From: Olsenella profusa DSM 13989 | GTDB taxonomy: Bacteria; Actinomycetota; Coriobacteriia; Coriobacteriales; Atopobiaceae | Length of the DNA stretch: 64,000 bases | Direction: 5' to 3' | NCBI RefSeq assembly: GCF_030811115.1 | Contig: NZ_JAUSQK010000001.1 | Coordinates: forward strand, 496,001-560,000 | Shown: one piece after another, positions 54,746 through 63,259 of the stretch | Layout: the number at the start of each line of letters is the position of its first letter | How positions within the stretch are numbered: position 1 is the stretch's first letter | Notes under the pieces: generated by a model | Seen by the model: only the letters and a program-made list of their open reading frames with translations | Databases searched by the model: none | Told to the model about the DNA's origin: nothing | Program-made: the position numbers and the translations under genes

Positions 54746-56101
54746 CTAGTACTCGCAGCCGTTAAGCTCTCCCCAGAGCCTCTTTGCCTGGTCGAGCACG
54801 AAGGCGTCGATCCTTTCCTTGTCAATGTCTGTGAACGTATGGTCGCGGTAGACCACGCGGCCATTCGCGATGGTAGTACGGCAGTCGTGTCCCTCGACGC
54901 CAAAGAGGATGTGGCCATCGATGTTCTCCGCACCGATGGGCGTAGGCGCGGGGTAGTCGAACACGGCAACGTCCGCCGCGGCACCGGGCGCAAGCACGCC
55001 TAGGGGCTTGCCCTGCGGCTTGGTTGCAAAGTACACGTTCGCGGCCTCGGCATTGTTCTTGAAGAGCATGGTCATGGCCTCACCCCAGGCCACGTTGGGC
55101 AGCGCGGAGTTGAGGCGCTGCAGCGGCACGAAGGCCTTGAGGGACTGAAGCATGTCGTGGGTGTAGGCATCGGTTCCCATGGTCACGGTGATGCCGCGCT
55201 TGAAGAACTCGAGCACCGGCGCGGTGCCCACGGCGTTGTTGGCATTGGACTGCGGGTTGTTGACGATCTTGGTATGGGTCTCGGCACATACGTCCATGTC
55301 GGCCGGGGTGATGTGGATGCAGTGGCCGAGCATGGTCCTCTCGCCCAGGATGCCATGGTCAAGGAGACGGTGGATCGAGGTGCAGCCGTGCCTCTGGGCG
55401 GAGTCATAGACGTCATCCATGCCCTCGCACACGTGGATGTGGAAGCCGGTGAGGCCGTTGTTGGCCTCTGCCATACGGTCGAGCGTCTCGTCCGACAGTG
55501 TGAAGAGGGCGTGCCCGCCGAACATGGCGGCAATCATGTCAGAGTCCTGGTTGGCAGCCCAGCGGGCAAAGTCGGCGTTCTCTTGGATGGACTCGGCGAG
55601 CTTCTCCTTGCCATCACGGTCTGAGACCTCGTAGCACAGGCAGGCACGCATGCCCATCTCCTGCGCGACGTCCTTGATGGCAAAGAGGGACCCGGGGATC
55701 TGGCAGAAGCTCGCGTGGTGGTCAAAGATGGTGGTCACGCCATTGCGGAACGACTCCATCATGGTCACGTATGCGCAGGCGCGCGTGCCCTCAAGTGTGA
55801 GGTGGCGATCGATGTTCCACCACTGCTGCTCGAGGTTCTCGAGGAAGTTGGTGGGATTGCACCCCCTGATGGCGAGGCCGCGCGCCAGTCCGGAATAGAT
55901 ATGGGTGTGGCAGTTGATGAGACCGGGCATGATGAGGCCGCCATGGGCGTCAATGAACGCGGCCGTGGGATAGGCGGCGTCCATCTCCGCACGCGTGCCA
56001 ACGGCCACGATCTTGTCGCGGTCGATGACAACGGCACCGTCCTCGACGAAGGGCTTCTCGGGATCCCTGGTTACGACCCGACCGTTTCCAACAAGTAGCA
56101 T
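54746..56101 (-). CDS. ssnA: SsnA-type aminohydrolase
   Basis: An amidohydrolase of 451 residues: GLINCHTHIYSG near residue 60, HHASFCQIPGS near 120, HIHVCEG near 213, GHCIHIT near 252 and MGTDAYTHDM near 300 form the metal site of the guanine deaminase/chlorohydrolase (AtzA/TrzN) group. SsnA is always found with ygfK and Mo hydroxylases, and probably deaminates or opens a purine-derived ring. GGAGGAGAGG precedes ATG 56101. It is the first gene of the long minus-strand operon, divergent from the regulator. Confidence 0.92.
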   Translation of the reverse strand: MLLVGNGRVVTRDPEKPFVEDGAVVIDRDKIVAVGTRAEMDAAYPTAAFIDAHGGLIMPGLINCHTHIYSGLARGLAIRGCNPTNFLENLEQQWWNIDRHLTLEGTRACAYVTMMESFRNGVTTIFDHHASFCQIPGSLFAIKDVAQEMGMRACLCYEVSDRDGKEKLAESIQENADFARWAANQDSDMIAAMFGGHALFTLSDETLDRMAEANNGLTGFHIHVCEGMDDVYDSAQRHGCTSIHRLLDHGILGERTMLGHCIHITPADMDVCAETHTKIVNNPQSNANNAVGTAPVLEFFKRGITVTMGTDAYTHDMLQSLKAFVPLQRLNSALPNVAWGEAMTMLFKNNAEAANVYFATKPQGKPLGVLAPGAAADVAVFDYPAPTPIGAENIDGHILFGVEGHDCRTTIANGRVVYRDHTFTDIDKERIDAFVLDQAKRLWGELNGCEY

Positions 56102-56754
56102 AGGGCCTCTCCTCCTTGCCACATGCCGCAGATCAGCTACGGCCCAACCTGTGTTCGCCGCGGCCCTCTCATGCCGTGACGGCCGGGCGTTACGCGAACG
56201 CGACTGCACCACATGGGCACCCGACTACCCAGTTGCAAATGAAGCGCAGGTACAGGGCATTCCCCCCATGACCTCTCCCTGTGAATCACCCATCTGGCGA
56301 TTCCTCGCACATCTTGTAATAGAACCTGACAAACATTTTGCTTCAAAATTGCGTCTACCGCATCGCGGTCTGTAAAACATCGGCGTACGGTCGATTGCCG
56401 GTGTGGGCGGTAACGTTATATTTTTCGATGTACAACGTTGGCTCAAAGCGTCCATCGCAAGACACGTTGCTTGGCTGAATCCAATTTCTAACTGGATTTG
56501 TTCTCGGCAATACGAAGACGGCATTGGCACCGTCAAGCGGCGGTGCCAATGCCGCCCATCCTATCACGTGCGTCTTCCTCTTAGGTCTTTGTCAGATAAT
56601 GACTCGCCCTTACATTTCGTTAGGATTTAGGTGCTAGTATGTGCTAGATGCTGACCTCCCCGTCCGTGCGTGACCGTACCTCACGGCTTGATTCGACACG
56701 CCGAAAGGGTGTGCGGCCGATGGACGAGACTCGTCATGGAGGGATCAAGGACAT
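56102..56754. promoter_or_regulatory. Divergent regulatory region between ssnA and the YheO-like regulator
   Basis: This 653-bp gap is AT-richer than its surroundings at 56310-56480 and has no gene. It contains two AACGTT palindromes (56412 and 56434) whose centres are 22 bp apart, the short inverted repeat AATCCA...TGGATT (about 56479-56500), and a direct GTGCTAG repeat near 56630. A candidate regulator -10 box TAGTAT is near 56635. A large hairpin is listed separately. No known riboswitch class was recognised. Confidence 0.45.
56520..56555. other. 14-bp perfect hairpin in the ssnA-regulator gap
   Basis: CGGCATTGGCACCG (56520) and CGGTGCCAATGCCG (56542) are exact reverse complements around an 8-base loop. 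No T-tract follows. It may separate the two divergent promoters, be an operator, or structure the regulator leader. Confidence 0.7.
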
Positions 56755-57405
56755 ATGAAGAAGTCAGAGGTCGAGTTCCTCTCTCGCCTTGCAAGGGGCA
56801 TCGCTGCGCAGTTTGGAAGCAACTGCGAGGTTGTCGTCCACGACCTTGAGGCCAAAGACCCTGACAGCACCATCGTGGCAATAGAGAATGGCCAGGTCTC
56901 GGGCAGAAAGCTCGGCGACGGCCCATCGAACGTGGTCCTCAAGGCCCTGAGCTCCGACCCCGATAGGCTCCAGGATCGCTTTGCCTACCACACACGTACC
57001 GAGGACGGACGCGAACTGCGGTCGAGCACGGTGTTCTTTCGCGATGAGACCGGCAAGCCGGTGGCCATCTTCGCCATCAACTATGACTCCACGCCCATCA
57101 TGGCGCTCCAGAACATGCTCAAGGACTTCACCTCGCTTGCCAGTACTGCCTCGGACGAGCCAGACGTAATCCCCCACAACGTGAACGACCTTCTCGATGA
57201 GCTCATCGACCAGAGCGTGCGCGTGGTGGGCAAGCCCGTGGCACTCATGACCAGAGATGACAAGGTCAAGGCAATAGGCTTTCTCAACGATTCCGGCGCT
57301 TTTCTCATTACCAAGGCCGGGCAGAAGGTCTGCAACTGCTTTGGCATCTCAAAGTACACGCTGTACAGCTACATGGACGAGGCCAAGTCACACGAGAAGG
57401 AGTAG
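56755..57405 (+). CDS. YheO/DauR-like PAS and HTH transcriptional regulator
   Basis: A protein of 216 residues. The N-terminal YheO-like PAS domain has NCEVVVHDLE near residue 23, PVAIFAINYDSTPI near 100, and the C-terminal HTH_22 domain has VKAIGFLNDSGAFLITKAGQ then FGISKYTLYSYM. Relatives such as DauR regulate amino acid catabolism by sensing small molecules. Being divergent from ssnA across a palindrome-rich region, it is the best candidate for control of the purine cluster. Confidence 0.88.
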   Translation: MKKSEVEFLSRLARGIAAQFGSNCEVVVHDLEAKDPDSTIVAIENGQVSGRKLGDGPSNVVLKALSSDPDRLQDRFAYHTRTEDGRELRSSTVFFRDETGKPVAIFAINYDSTPIMALQNMLKDFTSLASTASDEPDVIPHNVNDLLDELIDQSVRVVGKPVALMTRDDKVKAIGFLNDSGAFLITKAGQKVCNCFGISKYTLYSYMDEAKSHEKE

Positions 57406-57409
57406 ACGC

Positions 57410-57865
57410 ATGCGTGCGCAGCGCCGCACCGATGACGAGGCGACGGAGCTCACAGCACGGCTCATGGGTATGGAGAGCACGGATCCCGGAGCCCTTGAGG
57501 GCACCGTCGAGCAGTTTGTTCGCTCATGACTGAAGGGGCGTCGCAAGCAGGCGGTCAGCCTTGCCGGTACCATACGCATCGAGGAGCTCGAGGCGCCACC
57601 TGATCGCCGTCGCGTTCGAGCGGTGGTCCCCGCCGCCGGGCCTAGCGATGTCGCATCTGCGCCAGCGGACCTCACGCTTCTCTGTCACATGGACACCGTC
57701 CGCGTTGGTGCAGGCTGGCGCGATGGCACGCCGGCCCTCTCGCCCACCCTGCGCGACGGCGAGCTCGTTGGCCGTGGCTCGTGCGACATGAAGGGTGGCC
57801 TGGCCTGCGCACTGTTAGCGTTCACGGACGCGCTTGCCGAGGTGGACACGCAACCAACGCTGTAA
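57410..57865 (+). pseudogene. Truncated M20-family peptidase/deacylase
   Basis: An opening frame (to about 57529) ends at a stop and resumes in another frame with recognisable M20 motifs: LLCHMDTVRVG and GELVGRGSCDMKGGLACALLAF. Only the N-terminal metal-binding half survives; the rest is missing at 57865. It lies directly after the regulator and may once have been a hydrolase of the same pathway. An intact member would be about 400 residues. Confidence 0.7.
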
Positions 57866-57926
57866 GGGGATGCCGGGCAAAAGATGCGCAGGCGGCGCAG
57901 CCAAGAAAAGCCAGGCCGCCTGCGTC

Positions 57927-58466
57927 CTAGTGCCCTTCTGCCGCGCAGTCCGCCTGCCCGCCACGCAGCATCTTGATCCCGTGCGCGATGGGCCCGATGA
58001 CTGCGGAGACGTTCTCAATTGCGGCCTTGGGGCTCCCCGGCAGGTTCACCACAAGCGTGCGGTCCAGGATGCCAGCCACCTCGCGCGAGAGGCAAGCATG
58101 CGGCGTGATGGCCATCGAGGCGGCACGCATGGCCTCGGGGATCCCTGGTGCCATGCGCGTGCACACGGCCGCAGTTGCCTCGGGCGTCACGTCGCGTGGC
58201 GAGAAGCCCGTGCCACCCGTGGTGAGGACGAGCGCCGCGTCCCGCTCTGCCGCCGCCCTGATGGCCGCCTCTATCTGTGGCTGCTCATCGGGCACCACGC
58301 GCGTTGCCACCACGCGGTAGCCCCTCTCGCCGAGAAGCGCTACGAGCGCCGGTCCAGAGGCGTCCTCGCGCTCTTTGCGCGAGCAGCGGTCGCTCACGGT
58401 AATCACAACTGCCGTGTAGGCCTCACTTGCTGTAGCCTGCTGCTTGTCTGTCTCGCTATGGCTCAT
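57927..58466 (-). CDS. mogA: MogA/MoaB family molybdopterin adenylyltransferase
   Basis: A protein of 179 residues with the MogA pattern: VVITVSDRCSRKEREDASGP near residue 20, LVLTTGGTGFSPRDVTPEA near 81, APGIPEAMR, and VNLPGSPKAAIENVSAV. It activates molybdopterin with AMP for molybdenum insertion. It is the last gene of the molybdenum operon and overlaps nothing downstream. TAGGAGCC precedes ATG 58466. A decayed relative lies at 35881-36300. Confidence 0.92.
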   Translation of the reverse strand: MSHSETDKQQATASEAYTAVVITVSDRCSRKEREDASGPALVALLGERGYRVVATRVVPDEQPQIEAAIRAAAERDAALVLTTGGTGFSPRDVTPEATAAVCTRMAPGIPEAMRAASMAITPHACLSREVAGILDRTLVVNLPGSPKAAIENVSAVIGPIAHGIKMLRGGQADCAAEGH

Positions 58467-58471
58467 GGCTC

Positions 58472-59545
58472 CTACTTTCCAAACGGGCACACGGGGAAGG
58501 TGCAGGGCTCGCAATGCAGGCACAGGCCGCCCTCGCCCAGTTGCACAACGTCGCGTCGGCGCACTTCCACGCCGGCCGCAATGCGAGGCAGCACCAGGTC
58601 AAAGACCGTGGCAGCACTGTACATGACGCAGCCCGGCAGACCCACCACGGGAACCGCGCGCGGCTCGCCAGCAGCATCGCTCTCGTCAAAGTAGCCCACG
58701 AGAAGCATCGCGCCCGGCAGGACCGGCGCGCCATAGGTCACGATGCGCGCACCCGCACGCTTGATGGCGCCGGGGGTGTTGTCATCTGGGTCAACGCTCA
58801 TGCCACCCGTGCACACAACCATGTCGACCCCGGTCTCGCGCGCCTCGCCTATGGCCGCCACCAGCGCGTCCATATCGTCGCCGGGCGTGGCGTGCCAGGT
58901 CGTCTTGATGCCAAAGCGTGCGAGCTTGGCCTCCACCACAGGGGTGAAGCGGTCCTCGATAAGGCCCTTGGCCACCTCGGATCCCGTGGCGATAATGGCC
59001 GCCGTCCCCAGGCGCCACGGCTCCACGCACATGAGCGGGCCCATCCTCCCGATGTCTGCCGCACGCTCTGCCGCCTCGACCACAGACTCCCTCACGACCA
59101 GCGGGACCACGCGTGTGCCAGCAAGGTCGTCGCCTGCGGATACGGCAAAGCCGCCCTTGCGCGTGGCGATCATGACCTCCTCGCAGCCGTTTACCGCCAC
59201 AAGGCGCTCCGAGTCGACAAGATAGACGCCGTCATGCGCGGCCTTGATGCCGATCTTGCCCTCGCGGGGCTCGCCCGACGCCACGCAGCCCGGACCTAGG
59301 CAGAGCGCGGCCATACGCCGGGCGGCATCGTCCTCGTGGAGCATGCCGGGTCCGGCCTCCCACACGTAGAGGTGCTCCTTGCCCATGGAGAGCAGCACCG
59401 GCACATCCTCGGCCGTGACCACGTGGCCCTTCTTGAAGCGAGGTCCCTTGTAGCGCGGCGAGCCCCTGCCGTCACCGGGCAGAATCTGGGTCATGTCGTG
59501 GCACAGCACGTGCCCGATGGCGTCCTCGGTCTTAACAAGCCTCAT
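58472..59545 (-). CDS. MoeA-like molybdopterin-binding protein with Cys-rich tail
   Basis: A protein of 357 residues. The MoeA-type molybdopterin-binding domain is seen as [19 protein letters not shown] near residue 188 and [19 protein letters not shown] near 245, with [13 protein letters not shown] near 300. The N-terminal [13 protein letters not shown] resembles the start of MoeA domain 3. The tail ends [16 protein letters not shown] with four cysteines, absent from E. coli MoeA and suited to a metal. It probably inserts molybdate into the cofactor. It overlaps moaC by 4 bp. Confidence 0.82.
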   Translation of the reverse strand: MRLVKTEDAIGHVLCHDMTQILPGDGRGSPRYKGPRFKKGHVVTAEDVPVLLSMGKEHLYVWEAGPGMLHEDDAARRMAALCLGPGCVASGEPREGKIGIKAAHDGVYLVDSERLVAVNGCEEVMIATRKGGFAVSAGDDLAGTRVVPLVVRESVVEAAERAADIGRMGPLMCVEPWRLGTAAIIATGSEVAKGLIEDRFTPVVEAKLARFGIKTTWHATPGDDMDALVAAIGEARETGVDMVVCTGGMSVDPDDNTPGAIKRAGARIVTYGAPVLPGAMLLVGYFDESDAAGEPRAVPVVGLPGCVMYSAATVFDLVLPRIAAGVEVRRRDVVQLGEGGLCLHCEPCTFPVCPFGK

Positions 59546-60504
59546 GCCAGCTCGCCCTCTCCCATCACGCGAACCTCGTCACCGGCGCGCACGGCTCCAC
59601 CGCGCGTCACCACGCAGAAGACGCCGTCGGTGGGCATCACGCACATGCCCGTAAGGCGCCGTATCTCGCAATCGTTGTGGCAGGCCTTGCCGATCTGCGT
59701 CACCACCATGCGGGCGGGGCCCACGGCAAGCGTGGTGCCCACGGGCAGGCTCTTGACGTCGATCCCCTGCGTGAGCACGTTCTCGGCAAAATCCCCCGGC
59801 GCAAGCTCGATGCCCTTGGCGCGCATGAGGTCCACGGACTCGTTGGCGAGAAGGCTCACCTGGCGGTGCCAGCCGCCAGCGTGAGCGTCGCCCTCGATAC
59901 CCTTGCCCACCTTGAGCTCGATAGCGTCAACGGCCTGCTTGCGCGTGCCCTTCTTCTCGGATATGCAGGTGGCAACCACGGTGCCGTGCGGCAGAGACGC
60001 CGTGTCAGCCTCCGTTGCTGCCGCGGGATCGTCGCCCGCGGCCCGCACGAAGTGCCCGGATTTGCCGCCGTCCTTCTCAAGCAGGCGCACCCCGGTGATG
60101 ACCATGTCGCGCTGGTGCGCCTTACACATGTCGTAGATCGTGAGACCCGTGACCGAGGCGGCCGTGAGCGCCTCCATCTCGACGCCCGTCTCGCCACAGC
60201 AGCGCGTGGTTGCCGTGAAGGCGATGCCGCCCTTCTCGTATGAGAACGACACGTCGACGCCCGTGAGCTGGATGGGGTGGCACATGGGCACCAGCTCCCA
60301 GCAGCGCTTTGCGGCCATGATGCCCGCCACCTGTGCCACGGCGAGCACGTCACCCTTGCTGATGCCGCCTGTGCGCACCAGCTCCAGCGTATCGGGCCGC
60401 ATGAGGACCCTGCCCGCTGCGCAGGCGACCCTCTGCGTCTTTGGCTTGGCGGACACGTCCACCATGCGGGCGCGCCCCTCCCCGTCGAAGTGCGTGAGCC
60501 CCAT
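59542..60504 (-). CDS. moaC: MoaC-MOSC fusion protein
   Basis: A protein of 320 residues with two domains. Residues 1-160 are cyclic pyranopterin synthase Moa[46 protein letters not shown] and [10 protein letters not shown]. From about 175 a MOSC domain follows ([46 protein letters not shown]), which handles sulphurated or molybdenum cofactor. The fusion couples early pterin synthesis with late sulphur transfer. It sits between moaA and the MoeA-like gene. Confidence 0.92.
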   Translation of the reverse strand: MGLTHFDGEGRARMVDVSAKPKTQRVACAAGRVLMRPDTLELVRTGGISKGDVLAVAQVAGIMAAKRCWELVPMCHPIQLTGVDVSFSYEKGGIAFTATTRCCGETGVEMEALTAASVTGLTIYDMCKAHQRDMVITGVRLLEKDGGKSGHFVRAAGDDPAAATEADTASLPHGTVVATCISEKKGTRKQAVDAIELKVGKGIEGDAHAGGWHRQVSLLANESVDLMRAKGIELAPGDFAENVLTQGIDVKSLPVGTTLAVGPARMVVTQIGKACHNDCEIRRLTGMCVMPTDGVFCVVTRGGAVRAGDEVRVMGEGELA

Positions 60505-60507
60505 GGC

Positions 60508-61455
60508 TCAGCCCCCTATCTCGTTCATGGGTCGTGCGGAGTCGCTCGCACGACCGTCGTCCATCCTGTGTCCCCGCGGCTTTGACGCGATGCCGCCTCG
60601 CATGGCCTCCACCAGCTCCTGGCCGGTAAGCCCGCGAAGGTCGACCTCGACCGAGGAGTGAAGGCACGGCTTCAGGCGACCGTCCGCCGTCACGCGGATG
60701 CGGTCGCAGCTCGAGCAGAACCTGTGCGTCACGGATCGTATGAGCCCAACGTTACCACGCCAGCCGGGGGCATGGTACAGCTCCGAGACGCCCTCCTTGC
60801 CAACGGAGGCAAGCTCGGGCACGGCATCTAGTACCGCATCGGCAGAGACGAAGCATCCCTTGGACCACCGGGCGCACGCTCCCATGCGCATGAGCTCGAT
60901 GAAGCGCACTGTAAGGTCGTGGTCGCACGCGAGAAGCGCCATGGTACGAAGCTCGTCGTCGTTCACGCCGCCCACGAGCACGCAGTTGACTTTGGTGTTC
61001 GAGAAGCCCGCTTCATGCGCAGCCTCGAGCCCCGCAAGCGCGTCCACAAGCGAGTCCCGCCGCGTGATGCGCGCGTAGCGCTCGGCATTGAGCGTGTCGA
61101 GGCTCACGTTGAGACGGGTGAGCCTCGCAGCTCGCAGGTCTTTCGCCACGGGTGCAAGCAGCGTGGCGTTGGTGGTCATGTCCACCTCTTCGATGCCAGG
61201 AACAGCGGCGACCATGCCCACGAGGTCCACGATGCCGCGCCTCACCAGGGGCTCGCCGCCCGTGAGACGCACCTTTTGCACACCCAGGGACGCCGCTGCG
61301 GCAACAATGCCGCGCATCTCCTCGAACGAGAGGATGTCGGCGCGCGACAGCATGGGCACGCCATGCTCGGGCATGCAGTAGATGCAGCGGCAGTTGCAGC
61401 GGTCCGTTACGGAGAGGCGCAGGTAGCGTATGTCACGGCCAAAGTCGTCATGCAT
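60508..61455 (-). CDS. moaA: GTP 3',8-cyclase MoaA
   Basis: A radical SAM enzyme of 315 residues. DRCNCRCIYCMPEHG near residue 18 is the SAM cluster, TGGEPLVR near 66, TTNATLL near 95, and FCSSCDRIRVTADG with a further KPCL at the end is the second cluster. It starts molybdopterin synthesis from GTP. The start overlaps modC by 8 bp. No moaD or moaE gene for molybdopterin synthase is present in the window. Confidence 0.95.
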   Translation of the reverse strand: MHDDFGRDIRYLRLSVTDRCNCRCIYCMPEHGVPMLSRADILSFEEMRGIVAAAASLGVQKVRLTGGEPLVRRGIVDLVGMVAAVPGIEEVDMTTNATLLAPVAKDLRAARLTRLNVSLDTLNAERYARITRRDSLVDALAGLEAAHEAGFSNTKVNCVLVGGVNDDELRTMALLACDHDLTVRFIELMRMGACARWSKGCFVSADAVLDAVPELASVGKEGVSELYHAPGWRGNVGLIRSVTHRFCSSCDRIRVTADGRLKPCLHSSVEVDLRGLTGQELVEAMRGGIASKPRGHRMDDGRASDSARPMNEIGG

Positions 61456-62569
61456 GAGGCGCGTCCTCCGTGGCGACCTTGGCGTTGCCAGCCTCCTGCG
61501 AAGCGGCTCCAAAGACGAGCGGCATGACCTTCTCGGGAGCAATGCCAAGCGTGACCTGGGTCGGGTTTCCCAGACTGGCCCACATGTCCTTGTCGCACTC
61601 ATAGCGCAGCAGCGCGCCCGCAGGGGTCCTTGCCATCACGATGGTTGAGAACGTGGAGTCAATCACACGATCCACCTCGCAAGGGATTGCGTTTGGTCCG
61701 GGGTGCAGGCCCGACATGGTGGTGAAGTAGTGCGCACGGATTCCCACGTGGGAGACGCCTCTGGAACAGGGTAGTGACGTGGCAAGCGTGACGCCCCAGT
61801 CATCGCAGGCAAGCGCGCCGGCCTCGCCCGCCACGTGCGCACGGCTCACGTTCTTGCAGCCGCTGATCAGGGCCGCCGCCACGCTGGCGGGGGCACCGAA
61901 GAGCGAGTGCACGCTCACCTTGGCGTCAGAGCGGCCGTGGTCAAGCACGCAGACCGTATCGCACATGCGATAGACCTCGTCGCGGTTGTGCGAGACGTAC
62001 ACCGCACCGCCCGGGAACCCGCGTAGGACGTCTGCCAGCTCAAGCTCAAGCTGCCAGCGCAGATAGCCGTCAAGCGCCGAGAAGGGCTCGTCCAAGAGGA
62101 CGAGCTCTGGGTCGCTCGCAAGGATGCGTGCCATGGCGCAGCGCTGCTGCTGCCCGCCAGAGAGCTCGCGCGGGCGATGGCGCTCGAGGCCATCCAGGCG
62201 CATGGCCGCCATCTCGCGCCTCGCGCGAGCAAGGCGCTCCTCCCTCGTGGCGCCAAAGGCACCGGAGAGCACGTTCTGCTCGACCGTCATGGTTGGGAAG
62301 AGGGCATAGCTCTGGAAGAGGTAGCCCACGTGGCGCCTCTGCGGTGGGAGGTCTACCTTTGCCTCGCTGTCAAAGAGCGTGCGTCCACCCAGCACGATGC
62401 GGCCGGCGTCTGGCCGCTCGATGCCCGCAATGCACCTGAGCGTCATGGACTTGCCACAGCCCGATGGCCCCAGAAGGGCCATGATCTCTTCCGGCCGCTC
62501 CAGGGAGAACGAGACGCCCAGCGTAAAGCCACGCAGGCGCTTCTCGATGTCGACTTCCAAGACCGTCAT
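61448..62569 (-). CDS. modC: Molybdate ABC transporter ATP-binding protein
   Basis: A protein of 373 residues with GPSGCGKS near residue 34, LFQSYALFP Q-loop, LSGGQQQR signature and LVLLDEPFSALDGYLR Walker B. The C-terminal 130 residues form a TOBE-like extension (GIRAHYFTTM, VTLGIAPEKVM). It energises molybdate or tungstate uptake. It is preceded by modB with a 4-bp overlap. Confidence 0.93.
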   Translation of the reverse strand: MTVLEVDIEKRLRGFTLGVSFSLERPEEIMALLGPSGCGKSMTLRCIAGIERPDAGRIVLGGRTLFDSEAKVDLPPQRRHVGYLFQSYALFPTMTVEQNVLSGAFGATREERLARARREMAAMRLDGLERHRPRELSGGQQQRCAMARILASDPELVLLDEPFSALDGYLRWQLELELADVLRGFPGGAVYVSHNRDEVYRMCDTVCVLDHGRSDAKVSVHSLFGAPASVAAALISGCKNVSRAHVAGEAGALACDDWGVTLATSLPCSRGVSHVGIRAHYFTTMSGLHPGPNAIPCEVDRVIDSTFSTIVMARTPAGALLRYECDKDMWASLGNPTQVTLGIAPEKVMPLVFGAASQEAGNAKVATEDAPHA

Positions 62570-63252
62570 GATGCCGCCTCCGCTCGCGCCGCGACCGAGC
62601 GCTGATGACCCTCAAAGAGGTTGAGGGCGAGCAGCACCACAGCGCTTATCGCAAGGTTCACAAGGACCCACTGGAAGGCCTGCGCGTCATCTCCCGTGCG
62701 CCACAGCTGGTAGACCGTCGTGGAGATGGTGGCCGTGGACCCCGGCGTGTAGCCGGCAATCATGGAGGTGGCGCCATACTCGCCCAGCGCGCGGGCGAAG
62801 GCCAGAACGGAGCCAGCGATGATCCCCTGCCTGCAGCAGGGCATCTTCACGCGCCAGAACACCCAGGCATTCGACTTGCCCAGCGTGCGCGCAGCGTTGG
62901 CGAGGCTCTGGTCAAAGCTCTCGAAGGCGCCACGCGCCGTGCGGTACATGAGCGGGAAGCTCACGACCACAGTGGCGAAGATGGCCGAGTACCACGTCAT
63001 GGTGAGCTTGATGCCAAGGGTGGAGAGCACCCAGGCGCCCACGGGACGCCTGGGACCGAGAAGCATCAGCAGCATGTATCCCACGACGGTGGGCGGCAGC
63101 ACCAGGGGAAGGGTGAGGACGACGTCGAGCACGCCCTTCACCACGCGGTGAGCATGGGCCACCACATCTGCGAGCCACACGCCGAGGAGAAACACCACCA
63201 CCGTCGAGGTGGCGGCAATCCTCAGCGAGTTAAGGAGTGGGTACCAGTCCAT
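62566..63252 (-). CDS. modB: Molybdate ABC transporter permease
   Basis: A protein of 228 residues with about five helices, beginning SLRIAATSTVVVFLLGVWLA and carrying PLVLPPTVVGYMLLMLLG and the EAA-like FARALGEYGATSMIAG loop, all standard for ModB. Start ATG 63252 lies 7 bp after the modA stop codon. Confidence 0.94.
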   Translation of the reverse strand: MDWYPLLNSLRIAATSTVVVFLLGVWLADVVAHAHRVVKGVLDVVLTLPLVLPPTVVGYMLLMLLGPRRPVGAWVLSTLGIKLTMTWYSAIFATVVVSFPLMYRTARGAFESFDQSLANAARTLGKSNAWVFWRVKMPCCRQGIIAGSVLAFARALGEYGATSMIAGYTPGSTATISTTVYQLWRTGDDAQAFQWVLVNLAISAVVLLALNLFEGHQRSVAARAEAAS

Positions 63253-63259
63253 GGCAAGG

